Shown in pieces: positions 1 to 11,654 of a stretch of DNA of 64,000 nucleotides; the stretch's first letter is position 1, and every line of letters begins with the position of its first letter. The translations under genes were made by a program, and so were the position numbers. This DNA comes from Lateolabrax maculatus (Eukaryota > Chordata > Actinopteri > Acropomatiformes > Lateolabracidae), in the NCBI GenBank assembly GCA_031216445.1, contig CM062205.1, positions 18,032,001 through 18,096,000 on the forward strand, written 5' to 3'. The notes beneath the pieces were generated by a model, which saw only the letters and a list, made by a program, of their open reading frames with translations, ran no database searches and had not been told where the DNA came from.

Positions 1-208
1 GTAGTTGTGGGGTCCACGGTTAATGAATGATATTGTACATATTTGATTACATTTATTATCTGTTTTCTGTCCAAAAACTTATAAAAACACCATGTATGAC
101 ACATGTCCTTGAACTCAAGCTCAGTTTGCTTTCTACCAGTCATACCAGCTGTTAGTCACAGGTCAATTTATCCTGCCAGACTTCACCTTTTACTTGTTCT
201 CAACTGTA

Positions 209-268
209 ATGGCTATAGCAGATACCATATTAATGACAGAAATCAGAGCCAACTTGGACCTATCAAAA
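209..268 (+). other. Candidate first coding exon of the recombinase-like gene
   Basis: An ATG at 209 with G at -3 and G at +4 opens 20 codons ending at AAAA|gtaaga (donor at 269). The phase is 0, which fits the exon at 415. A second in-frame ATG is at 233. The true start could lie further upstream or outside the window; no similarity supports this exon. Confidence 0.35.
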
Positions 269-3200
269 GTAAGAATTATTTCGAGTCAGACTCAGGAAAT
301 GTTTAAACAATTCGGCCACACTCATGCCTGCTTGTGTCTGCCTATAGTTGTTGTTGTTGCACTGAAATACAGTTAGTGCTGACCAATTACTTAGTCATTG
401 AACTCATTCTTCAGGTTGGAGCACAACCAACCTACATTGAGTCTTTTGAGGCTGAGATCTCCAGAACCACAGAGCATGCTACTCAGGGATCTTCATGGTC
501 CCAAATGCCGGTACGAATTTGTCAGAATTTCTTTTGTTTCAGTTGTTCAAACTTACACTTTTAAGGCTGTCCAGTTGATTAATTGTTGAAGTGTTTGCAC
601 TTTAAGGTACATTATAATTTAGTTTTATCTCAATGTAACTCTGAAGTCATAAGTAAGCTGCCAAGCACACTCAGATTTTTGTGATTTAATGGGGCCCAGT
701 TGTGGGGTCCAGGGATACTTCATTTTATTGTATACATTTAATTGTTTAAGCGACAGATTACACCATTTCTTTTCAGTCATGTTTATGTAATTATAAATAC
801 ATTAGAGAATTTTAATTTAGCGTGTTATTTATCTTTTTTATTTTAATTCATTAATTCAAATTGAAATGACATACATTTCTTTTGGACTCTCTAGACATCG
901 AGTCCAAGTTCAGACTCTGAACTTAACCTTCCTGAAGAGGACCAACATTCTATCCCAAGGCTGAGGAGGACCAAAAGCATACAGGTAAGCAACACACAAT
1001 GAAGATAAAAGATTAATGCATGGTCTTTACTGATTAATTAATTTGCTGACTTTAATTTAATTAACCTTTTCTTTTCTAAAGATGACCAACCAGATAAGTT
1101 TCGATTCAGATGAGCTTTTCGACCCCACCTCAGATGACAGTGGAGAGGAATATATTCCTGAAACTAGTGCGGATTTTTCTGATGGTACAGACACAAGCGA
1201 AGTTATTGAGCCAGTTGATCCGAAACAGAGCATGCTTACATGTCTAAACTTAAACAAGATGGATGACATCAGAGATAGAGGTCTCTCACCGACCGAAGTG
1301 AACAATCGCTCTTCAAAGCCGGTGCTTAAGAGAGGACGCTCACCCTCAAGAAAAGAAAGCAACTCCGGTATGAGACGTAAAAGGCAAAGTTCAAGCAGTG
1401 TATCCTGTTCTAGAAAACAAATCAGTAGTGGTCACTCATCAAAACAGAGTGAAAGGGGAGCCCTGCTGGAAAACTCAACACCAGATCTTGAGCAAAATCT
1501 TCCTGAAAGTACTTCTTCCCTCCATACAGAAGATAGAGTGTTTGATGGTCCTCTTTCCATACCTGCTGTCTGTAAAAAGGAGAATGGGTCAAGAATGTAC
1601 AATAAAAAGCAATATTGTTTGTACTGTAAGGTGGGAGTTGGAAAAATGGCAAGGCATTTGGAGCGTGCTCATCACAATAAGCCAGAGGTTGCACAGGCTC
1701 TGTCCTTCCCAAAAGGATCCAATGAAAGAAGAATGCATCTGGAACATTTGAGAAATAGGGGGAACTTTGCGCACAATGTTGAAATATTAAACACAGGTGT
1801 TGGAAATCTTGTTCCTTGCAAGCAACCAAAACAGGATTCTCAAGCACGGAATTTCCTGCATTGTGTATATTGTCAAGGTTTTTTCCTTTGGCCGCACATG
1901 ATGAGCTGCAAGTTCAAGCCTGATGCTCCACAAAAACCTGGCAAAACCCGTGTCCAAGCACTCTGTGCATTTGCTGCACCTCCACCACCTGGTGTCAAAG
2001 CAGAATTTTGGAAGCTGTTAAACAACATGGTTCAAGATGAAGTTTATTTTGCAGTCAAATCCGATGTCTGTATCATGGAGTATGGTGAGCATCTCTATAA
2101 CAGGCTTGGATATGATTTTGGCAAACATGAATACATTCGGCAGAAATTGAGAGAACTGGGGAGGCTTCTGGTATGCTCAAGGAAAACGACTCCATTGAAG
2201 ACCATTGACGACCACATCAAACCAGCAAATTTCAAGCATGTTGTGCAAGCAGTGAAACACGTGGCGGGCCATGACAGTGAAACCAATCTATACAAGTGCC
2301 CTAGTCTTGCTCTCAAAATTGGACAAAGCTTGACAAAGATTTCACTGCTTGTTGAAAGCCGTGCAAACGTACAGAACAACTACATTGCAGCAAAAGATGC
2401 TCGTACATTCCGTAGAGTATATGAAATCAGAAGGAATGAGCTGATATCAGCTGCATCTCTGAGAACCGTTCAGGAATCGAAGTGGAATGCCCCTCTGTTG
2501 CTTCCATTCACAAAAGATGTCCAGATTCTGCATTCTTATTTAGATTTGCAACAACAACACAGTCACAGTAAATTGTCCACAGAGACCACCCCCCAGACAT
2601 GGACACAGCTGGCAAAGGTCACATTAACACAAGTCATTTTGTTCAACCGACGAAGAGCTGGGGAGGTGTCAAAAATGACCCTGTCTGCATATTTGTCGCA
2701 AAATTCATCAGACCCTCAGGAAGACGTGAACGTAGCCCTCTCAGACCTAGAAAAGAAACTCTGTCAACACTTCAGGAGGATAGAGATAAGAGGAAAAAGG
2801 GGAAGAAAGATTCCTGTGCTTTTGACCCCAGCAATGCAGCAGGCATTGGATCTGCTTGTCAGCAAACGGCAGGAATGTGGGGTTCTTCAAGGTAATATAT
2901 ATTTATTTGCAAGACCATCTGCTTTTACCTGCTACCGTGGGTCCGATTGCCTTCGACACTTTGCCAAGATCTGTGGTGCAAAAAGTCCTGCAAGTCTCAC
3001 CTCTACAAAACTGCGCAAACAAACAGGAACTCTGTTTCAAGTTCTCAACCTCACAAACACAGAGCTGGATCAGTTAGCTGATTTTCTTGGCCACGACATA
3101 AGAGTGCATCGGCAGTTCTATAGACTTCCTGAAGGCACCCTCCAACTTGCTAAAATTAGCAAAGTTCTTATGGCTCTGGAACAGGGACGCCTGGCAGAGT

Positions 3201-6039
3201 TCAAGGGCAAGAGCCTGGATGACATCAGCATTGATCTTGAGGGTACTGATAATTTCTGATTTTTTCTGCACAAATGAAGATTTTGCTTATACATAATGAT
3301 TAAATAATACTTATATCTCGTGTTTTTCTTGGGCATTATTGGAGCTCTTATAGATAATCAAATGAATTGCCTTCTGCTTCCATTAACAGTCATTCTCCTC
3401 CCTCCCACCCCCTCTTCCAACCCCCCATCAAATCACAGAGAATGTGCACCTGGACAGTGATGCTGAGGTAGCGTGTGAGTCAGACTCACAAGGTAACTAT
3501 TTTCATATGGTGTTAAATGTGACCATGCTTATTCAAGATGTAGGGAACTCCCAATCAAGTTTTTAGGTGATCCTCCTCCGTGTCCTTTAACGTTGGGTAC
3601 CTGTCAATACTGAGGCCAACTCTTATATTTACCTACATTTTTATTAAATATGTACCTGACAGATCTTATTTTTCATTAACTACTATTCTAATACTGGAGG
3701 TCCTGGGTCTCAGATATTAAGTTGACATGATATGGCTAAACATGAGAAGCTGCCAGCTGATTGATTGTACACTGTTCTGCTAATGATAATTGTTGTCGCA
3801 GTTTAGCAAATTTGTGCAACCTCAGTGTCAGAACTGAAGAGTTACTAACAGGTGCGGCCAAATTATTTTTCACATTCCCACACTTTATTTTTCACTCTCG
3901 TGTACAGTGAAATGCCCCCGCTGTAGAGCCAGGTTGTAAAGGAGAGCAACGCGGCAACACTAGCAGGCTGAGGAAGACAAAACTCTTTAGAATACAGTAA
4001 AGAACGGATTGGATTCGTATTAGATTTATTTTAGCTGATACCAATCTATTAACATATGTCTGGCTTGGCCCTGATACCCATCCTTAGGTTTGGCTCGGGA
4101 CAGCTCTAATTTACTGTGGTATGACTAATACTTAATAATTTATATTTTCTTGTAATTTGTTTTATTCTGGTTTTCAGAGAGTCAGGCCACATCCAGTCAG
4201 TGGGAAGAGAACGAGACAACAATGCCAGATGTGAGCCATAGGGATGCAGCACCACAACAGGGCACCATGACACCTCCACCAGCCCATCACCGGCAGTCAC
4301 CAAAATCGGACAGAGGTAAAGTTTTTGGATCAAACTTTTTACTGTATAGTTGATATAATGTTTGAGTGACAAACACTGTATGCAGAGAGCTCAACCCTTG
4401 ATGAAACATTGAGACCAACTTTGTGACCAGCTCTTTCTCAGTAAACAGTATTTTGCTACTTCAGAAAAATAAGTGTGGAGGATGAGTTGAGGAGTCTCAC
4501 AGCCTGAGTAAAAAGAAGCTGTTTTGTAGTCTGGTGTTGCGACAGCTGATACATCTGTATCTCTTGACAGACAGCAGCAGGGTGAACAAGCTGTTGTTGG
4601 GATTGGTTTGGTCCTATCCTTTGGGCTCTGCGCAGGCACCTCACCTCACCGATATCACTGATGCTCGGTAGATGGGTACCAATGATATACTGGGCAGTTT
4701 TAATCACCAGATGCAAAGCCCTCCTGTCCTGGGCCGTGCACATCCCATGCCAATTTATGATGTTTCCAGTTAGAATACTTAATATTGCTCCTCTGTAAAA
4801 GTTGAGAAGAACTTGGCGGGGAAAGCCATAGCCATTTCTGAGCTTTCTTAACCAGGGTAGAAATGTGAGATGACCATGATAGGTTCTATGTAATGGTGAT
4901 TCCCAGAAACTTCAAACTGTTCACCTGCTCCACCTCAGCTTCACTGATGTGGACAGGGGTGTGTGTCTTTACCTCCTTTTATCTAAACTTTAGACTAGAA
5001 ATGGCAGACTTTTTAGGTACAGGGACGATGGTGGCTGTCTCGAAGCAGATGGAAACACTAGCCTGTGGCAGTGATTTCGTAAAGATGTCAGAGATGACAT
5101 CAACTAGCTATTGGCATGTTCTTAGTACATGGCCGGGATGTTTCTCGTATGCTTTTTTGGCTCTGGACAGGGCCTTCACTTCTCCATTCATCTAGGCTTT
5201 CTTGTTGCTTTCTTCTTGTTTATTTTGTATGTCACAGATGTATATTCCTATATTCCAAGATTGATGTGGTTCTCCTGGGTGGCAGCATCTCTGAACATGT
5301 GCCAGTCTGTGCACTCACAACTGTCTTGTAGAACTGCTCTAGGTTTCATCTGTCGACACTTAAACTGTTTTTATTAATGGTTTGTCCTTTTTTAATGTCT
5401 GATTGTCCAAAGTGGGGGTTAGGGAGAGCTTTGTATTTTTTAGCAGAGTATTTTTTGCCCCTGGTGGGAATGTGGACATGCAGAAGGAATCAAAAATGGT
5501 AGGTGTGTCGGAAAAATCACAGTCTATGAATATTGCACATATTCTATTACTTGTGTTTAACACTTTACATGGTCCAGCTCATGAGTCTTTTTGTGAGCTG
5601 ACAGGTCTTTTAAGTAATTCTTTTGTTAAGTAATATAATATCCTCCCTCCCTCTGTCAAATTGTGATCCACACATATGTAATCTATCTGGTCTCTACTCA
5701 AATCCATTCAATTTGACCCTTTGTCACATATTTTGCAGCCTTAAAATGAGTGTTTATTGACTTTTGTTCCTGAAATAACACTTAATAGAGAAACGCAGAA
5801 ATATTTGTGTTCATTTTCATACAGGTCGCCAACCTTTCAAGAGAAGGAAGTGGGAGAAAGAGGAGATCCTTGCTGTTGAGAAGCACATGATGTCCTTCAT
5901 CACTTCATGTCGTGTTCCAGGGAAAAGTGAATGTGATAAGTGCCTTCAACTGGAAAAAGTAGCACTCAAAAACAGAAATTGGTTGGCCATAAAGTTCTAC
6001 ATTAAGAATCGAATCACAGCTCTTAAGAACAAAGTTTGA
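209..6039 (+). CDS. Zinc-finger protein with tyrosine-recombinase-like core, seven-exon model
   Basis: Phase-consistent exons are 209-268 (proposed start), 415-510, 895-984, 1082-3242, 3439-3492, 4178-4315 and 5825-6039, giving 937 residues. Counted from the ATG at 1082, the big exon has an acidic Ser-rich start, a C179-x2-C182-x9-H192-x4-H197 zinc finger, a second Cys/His cluster (FLHCVYC), and a C-terminal half resembling the tyrosine recombinase / phage integrase fold. R525 lies in RRRAGEV, R645 in TKLRK, H671 in LGHD and Y680 in RQFYRLP; H671 to Y680 is nine residues, the usual spacing. The box-II first position, usually His, is Thr642, with Lys643 next to it. The last exon encodes a basic Trp-containing tail with ECDKC, a module I recall at the ends of many uncharacterised fish proteins. 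It could be Crypton-like transposon-derived or a host gene; function unknown. Exons from 415 on are well supported, the start is not. Reading past the donor after 3242 gives a stop at 3259, a possible short form. Confidence 0.72.
4400..5640 (-). mobile_element. Decayed antisense non-LTR retrotransposon (LINE) fragment
   Basis: On the minus strand, an open frame at 4743-4456 reads DRRALHLVIKTAQ ... PSISDIGEVRCLRRAQRI, the pattern of the C-terminal tail of fish LINE reverse transcriptases (L2/CR1/Rex-like: 'RAL..VIKTAQ', 'PSL.DI...RCL.RA'). Plus-strand text from about 4480 to 5350 keeps the order of the antisense reverse-transcriptase region, with deletions and stops. It is a 5'-truncated, inactive copy sitting in the intron 4316-5824 of the recombinase-like gene. 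Clade and exact ends are uncertain. Confidence 0.7.
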
Positions 6040-6319
6040 AGTGATCATTCAATGTCTGTTGACACCTGTTATGCTTGTTTTGTCACAGCATGTTAAATTG
6101 TAACCATAATAGATGACTTCTGGTTTGCAACGTAACAACATTTGGATACTGTTCAGAGTTTCTGCTGGAGTGATTGATTTTGTGCAACAATAGGATGCTG
6201 TTGTGTGTTTTAGAAAGCATAGGGCTTGGTTTTGTTTGAAACTGTTGATACGAGCACTGATACGATATCTCTGCTACCTCACCTAATCTCTTTTTCTGAA
6301 GAAATCTGATTGTTTTATA

Positions 6320-6800
6320 TAATTTCACCTCATCCTATCCTACTTCATGTCATCTCCTCTCACCTTATCTCATCTAACCTCACCATTCCTTATCATTCTC
6401 TTCTAATATCTCCTCTATTCTTATTTGATCTCATCTCTGTTTATGTAATCTTCCCTCATCTTAACAAATTTCACCTCATCTTCCCTTCTCTCATCTCTCG
6501 CTTCATCATCTCCCGTTTTATCTTATCTTCCTGTCTATCTGCCTGTCTCACACCTCATCACCTTAATTTTTTCTTATTGTATCTTATCTCACATTATCAC
6601 AACTCATCTCCCCTTCTCTCCTCATTTGATGTCATATCACCTTATCTCCTGACACTTTACCTAATCTAACTTAACTTTGTCTCCTCATCTCCTCTCGTTA
6701 TCTCATCTGCTCTAATATTATCTCATCGCATTTCATCTTAAATCCTCTACTCAATCCCAGTTCATCGCATTTTATTTAATCTCCTCAGTTTATTTCCTTT
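6320..6800 (+). repeat. Degenerate (ATCTC/CTCAT)n pyrimidine-rich simple repeat
   Basis: Imperfect repeats of tcatctcacc / ctcatct types run for about 480 bases. The 119-codon frame inside it (6310-6669) is a low-complexity by-product. Confidence 0.75.
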
Positions 6801-7057
6801 TTTAATATTCAATTTGTTAACATTTAATGTCATAATTTCTTACCTTCTTTTATTTCATTTGCTCAATTCTTAGCTCATTATATTTCAGTACTGTTAACTG
6901 TACTGTTAACCTGTGGAGGAGGGTTCAGCATTTTAGAGCAGTTAAGTTTTGTACTAATACCAGCACAAGGGCTCCGACTAAGTATTATTTTCTATTGAAT
7001 CTGTCAATTATGTCACAGATTGGGAATTTGTTTACTTTTTGCACAAAAAAACATTCA

Positions 7058-7063
7058 AATAAA
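7058..7063 (+). promoter_or_regulatory. Possible polyadenylation signal of the recombinase-like gene
   Basis: AATAAA lies about 1.0 kb after the stop at 6039 and before the first recognisable atr exon. It is placed by position only. Confidence 0.3.
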
Positions 7064-7634
7064 TGTTTTGAACTTTAAAATTCATCCTACAACATAAGCC
7101 TCTCATTTGGAGTAACTTCTTTTAAATTGTAATACTCTAGTAGCCTAAAACCTTTTCAGTACTGATACAATTTTATTAAATTTAATTGACTTAAAAGAAC
7201 CTCCATCTAGACACAAATTACCAAGCTCCAGATGATGAATATAATATTACATAATTGTTCCACAGCACTCATCTTGACAGTAAAAGCTGTTAAGTGGTTC
7301 CACAAATTAAGTTTAACCTGAATGTGTCAAAAATGCTGCTCAGGAAGAAAGAAAAAATAGTGTTTATAAATTGACCCCACATATAACTAAATACCTGACA
7401 GTGTGTATATATTGACCCCACTTATGACTAAAAACCTGACATGTCCCCAGGAGGCTGTTTCTAGTCTGGTGAGGGGACTCTACTTTGTCTGATTGATAAT
7501 TTGAAGTGACAACTTTGTTTATGTCCATTCCAGGATACTGCCTGATTTTTTTCACTGCTGTACAACCTTCAGAAAGGGTGGTCCCCAGAAAGCATGGTCT
7601 GGTCTTGTGTCCTCACAATGTGACAAAGACACGG

Positions 7635-7636
<2 letters not shown>

Positions 7637-7679
<43 letters not shown>

Positions 7680-7699
7680 TGTGGGTGGGTGGGTGTGTT
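7637..7699 (+). repeat. (GT)n microsatellite
   Basis: A run of gt dinucleotides grades into gtgg-type repeats, in the atr intron before exon 7927. No coding meaning. Confidence 0.95.
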
Positions 7700-7926
7700 T
7701 CTGACACCTCAATAACAATCAGGGCCTTGTGTATTGAATCTTTGTCTGTTTTGTGTGCATGTGTTAATTTCCTCTCCTTAACTGTAATTTTTGTCATTTA
7801 AAAAGCAAGTTCCCATTACAAATCCCTTACACTATATTTTGAGGAACTAAATGATCCAGATGTTTTAGCACCAAAATATTTCCTCACTTGCACTCCTGAC
7901 TGTGTGTTTATTTTTATTTTTTGCAG

Positions 7927-9360
7927 TCTTCCTACCCCATGCGCATGAATCGCTGTAATCAGATCCTTAAGAAAGCAATCAGTCTCAAACAGTCTCTGGA
8001 GAAATTCATCGGAGATGCCAACAGACTGACTGACAAGCTGCTGGAGCTCTGCAACAAGCCGGTACAAAGACACACACATATTATGTATTACATGAATTCA
8101 TAATAAAATGTACAATTCCAAAGAGGTCTTATATAAACTACAGTATATACTATATAAACTGATACTGTATATAAGTGTAAGTTCATTCTAAAAGTAATAA
8201 CGCATGTGTTCATACTATGCTTTTCTGTATTGCACGGCACCTGCTCTAATTTATGGTACCATTTATTTGATGACTGCATGTTGTTTCATAATCAGTTTCA
8301 AAGGAGTGTGGAGCCATAACATAAAAATATAGTCGTTCACATAATTCAAAAGCTCACAATAAAATCTTCCTAAGTAAATATAGACCAACACATTTTATGG
8401 TAGACCCTTCAGGAACAGGGATGCTTGCAGTAACCGGTAGCAGACACAAAAATTAAAATGTATAAAGGTAGCTGCAGATACATGTTTGTGTAAATGTGTC
8501 TTTCAGGTGGATGGTAACAGCACCACCCTCAGCATGAGCGTTCACTTCAAGCAGCTGAAGCGTCTGGTGGAGGAGCCGACCTTCAGCCAGATCCTGATCC
8601 CGCTGCAGTCCGTCCTCATCCCGACGCTGCCCTCTACTAGCGGGGCAAACACACAGCACGACGCCTTCCCCGGACACTGGGCATACCTAGATGGCTTTGA
8701 AGACACTGTAAGAGAAAGCAAAAGAGTGTCAAGTGTTGTTTGTTGTCCTCAGTCTTTTTGGTAGGAAGGTGGCTGAGAATACTTTATGGTTAAAAAAAAT
8801 CTGATTTTATGATCAGAAAAATCTTCTTGAAGTGGTATATGCCTCATAAACCTAACCTGTGTGTGTGTAGGTGGAGATCTTGGCCTCCTTACAGAAGCCT
8901 AAGAAGATAAGTCTGAAGGGTTCAGATGGGCGGAGCTACACCATGATGTGTAAACCTAAAGATGACCTGCGGAAGGACTGCAGACTCATGGAGTTCAACT
9001 GCCTCATCAACAAGGTGTGTGATATTTGACTTAGAATAAAATAACATACTTACATTTATAGTATGTTTATGTGATCAACTAACTCTCACAAAACCTAAAA
9101 ATACATTTTTTAATCCATGCTTTACAGGAAACATACAGTACATTGTGGCTTTACAACATAGTAAAAAAAACAGAAAACACAGTGAATTGATCAAGTCTTC
9201 TGACAATTTATAGAGAGAAGCTAGTTTGTAACCTTTCTTTTTATGAATATACATATATTCATAAAAAGAAAGGTTACAAACTAGCTTCTAGTCCATCAAT
9301 AAAAATCCCCCAAAAAGAATTTGAATTCCTATTCCTCAGGTTTTTTTATGTTTTATACTC

Positions 9361-9397
<37 letters not shown>

Positions 9398-9674
9398 TAC
9401 TTTTCGTAGCTGATGAAGTTTGGCGGTGTGATCTTATGTTTTGCTTTATTGCAGCCTAAAAAAGTATCATGAATCACCACCTCTGTCACACAATATTAAC
9501 AGAAACTGAACATTTTGAAATCCACAAAGATCAGATTTATCACAGGGATGTTGAATGAATCACATTAGATTATACAGTTGTACCTAATTAACCAGTATGT
9601 CTGTGTTAAGTCTACTGTACATGTGTATAATGTGTTTCTGCACTCTAAAGCAGTCATGGAATAAGAGGTAGTTA

Positions 9675-9752
<78 letters not shown>

Positions 9753-11332
9753 TGTCTACGTAAAGATGCTGAGTCAAGGCGGAGGGAGCTACATATCCGT
9801 ACCTACGCTGTGATTCCCCTCAATGAGGAGTGCGGCATCATCGAATGGGTCAACAACACCGCCGGACTTCGACACATTCTCACCAAGCTGTATAAGGAGA
9901 GAGGTATCATCCCACATAAATCATTTAAATAGAGTAAGGGGTAAAGAAAGTGCTTAATCAATGTGGAGAAATTGTTTAATTTGGTCATACTTGTATGTGT
10001 GTTCTAGGTATCTACCTATCCGGTAAAGAGCTCAGGAAGCTTATTCTACCAAAGACCACTCCTCTTGAGGAAAAGCTACGAATCCACAAGGAGGTGCTGT
10101 GTGCTCGACACCCCCCTGTATTCCACGAGTGGTTCCTCCGGACCTTCCCTGACCCAACATCATGGTACGACCCACCCCATGCCTCTCCGACAATTACATT
10201 CATAGGGGCCACTGTTTCACAAGCATTGTCAATGATCTAATTTTGTTGTGTGTCTTTGTATGTTGCCACGTTTGAGAGGAGCAGTTTCAGTTCTGGATTA
10301 AAAAAGATAGGCGTTTTTGGATGGTTATAAACTTGAAAAGGGTCCGGTGGAGTTTTAAAGTTACATTTAGGATAACATTCATTGTTTGTGTGTTTACAGG
10401 TACAGCAGTCGATCTGCGTACTGCCGCTCCACTGCTGTGATGTCCATGGTGGGCTACATCCTGGGTCTGGGAGATCGCCACGGAGAAAACATCCTCTTTG
10501 ACTCTTTCACGGGGGAATGTGTCCACGTTGACTTCAACTGTCTCTTTAACAAGGTTTGTATTTGTCTCAAATTGTCTTAAAATATAAATGTACTAGCAGT
10601 GCTTTATGTTATAACTCTTTAAATAGAAATTGTTCTTTATATTGTTTTTATGTACTACTATTGTTTTTCCTAAAGCTCCTTCTTTCCCTCTCCACTAGGG
10701 GGAAACGTTTGACGTGCCTGAGGTGGTTCCTTTCCGTCTGACCCAGAATATGGTCCACGCCATGGGGCCCATGGGCACAGAGGGTCTCTTCAGACAGGCC
10801 TGTGAGGTCACCCTGAGACTAATGAGAGACCAGAGAGAACCACTCATGAGGTACACACACATACATACTTTTGTATTATTGAATAAAATTGAATTATTCT
10901 ATCACAAACAGAATGTCTGTCTGTTTTTAATTTTAATTTTAAAAGTGTGCTGAAGACCTTCCTTCATGACCCGCTGGTGGAGTGGAGCAAACAAGCCAAA
11001 GGACTTTCTAAAATTCAGGCCAATGAGACAGGAGAGATAGTTAATGAGAAGGTGGGTGCAATTCTTGGATTTTGCCTCTGGAAGTGTGTTTACATGCAAT
11101 TAGAGCTGTTATCAGTAATACTTTTTATTATCTTTTCTTCACCCTCCTTCTCTGCCAGGCTAAAACCCACGTGTGTGACATCGAGCAGCGTCTGCAAGGA
11201 GTCATCAAGAGCAGGAATAAAGTGGTGGGTCTACCTCTGTCTATAGAGGGACACGTCCACTACCTCATACAGGAATCCACAGATGACAAAATGCTCTGTC
11301 AGATGTATCTGGGCTGGGGGCCCTACCTGTAA
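7927..11332 (+). CDS. atr: Serine/threonine-protein kinase ATR, C-terminal part (nine exons, 5'-partial)
   Basis: ATR is the PI3K-like kinase that responds to single-stranded DNA at stalled forks and phosphorylates CHK1 in the nucleus. Exons 7927-8061, 8507-8707, 8871-9014, 9753-9903, 10008-10164, 10400-10553, 10699-10850, 10946-11051 and 11159-11332 join in phase into 457 codons plus TAA. They include the conserved MRMNRC and DKLLELCNKP stretch, the kinase N-lobe (KPKDDLRKDCRLMEFN), the catalytic loop LGLGDRHGENIL, the activation segment start HVDFNCLFNKGE (ATR has DFN), and a C-terminal FATC ending in CQMYLGWGPYL. This matches the last sixth of the roughly 2,640-residue vertebrate protein. 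The exon expected just upstream (ending near AVSK in human) is not seen between 6040 and 7926, so the 5' part must lie left of the window unless the locus is misassembled or rearranged. Confidence 0.96.
9216..9289. repeat. Perfect 35-bp inverted repeat with 4-nt loop
   Basis: The arm 9216-9250 (starting agaagctagtttgtaacc) is the exact reverse complement of 9255-9289, separated by acat. It lies in the atr intron 9015-9752. The arms would form a very stable hairpin in the pre-mRNA or a cruciform in DNA. Confidence 0.95.
9367..9395. repeat. (TA)n microsatellite
   Basis: Alternating ta dinucleotides in the same atr intron as the 35-bp inverted repeat. Confidence 0.95.
9681..9750 (+). repeat. 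(GT)35 microsatellite abutting an atr splice acceptor
   Basis: Thirty-five gt units run directly into the AG at 9751-9752 that precedes the atr exon at 9753. The usual pyrimidine tract is absent and is replaced by the GT run. Confidence 0.95.
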
Positions 11333-11648
11333 AACACTCACCTAAGTTTACAAAAAGAGAGGAAAGCATTTTGAAATAATTTCAGGAGAATTTAAGATGC
11401 TTTCTTGTGAAAAAATACTTGCAGAAGACAACCATTAGTGCCTGAATGTGGTTTCTAATAAGAATAACAGGTGGAAAGAAATATTTGCATATAAAGTAGT
11501 AATAACAACACAAAACCTTTTCCTACACCCATGACTGTTTGTTGAAAAGCTCTTTTATAATGCCTTTTTTTTCTAGTACTTCCATCATTGTTTAGTTTCC
11601 TGTTTTCTGGAAACAAAAGATTTGTTGCATTGCTGTACATTTTCTTGT

Positions 11649-11654
11649 AATAAA
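11649..11654 (+). promoter_or_regulatory. Polyadenylation signal of atr
   Basis: AATAAA lies 317 bases after the atr stop codon, followed by T/G-rich sequence. This is the expected place for the mRNA end. Confidence 0.7.

Noticed and set aside
6310..6669. 119-codon Ser/Leu/His-rich frame
   Set aside because: It is the degenerate ctcat/atctc simple repeat.
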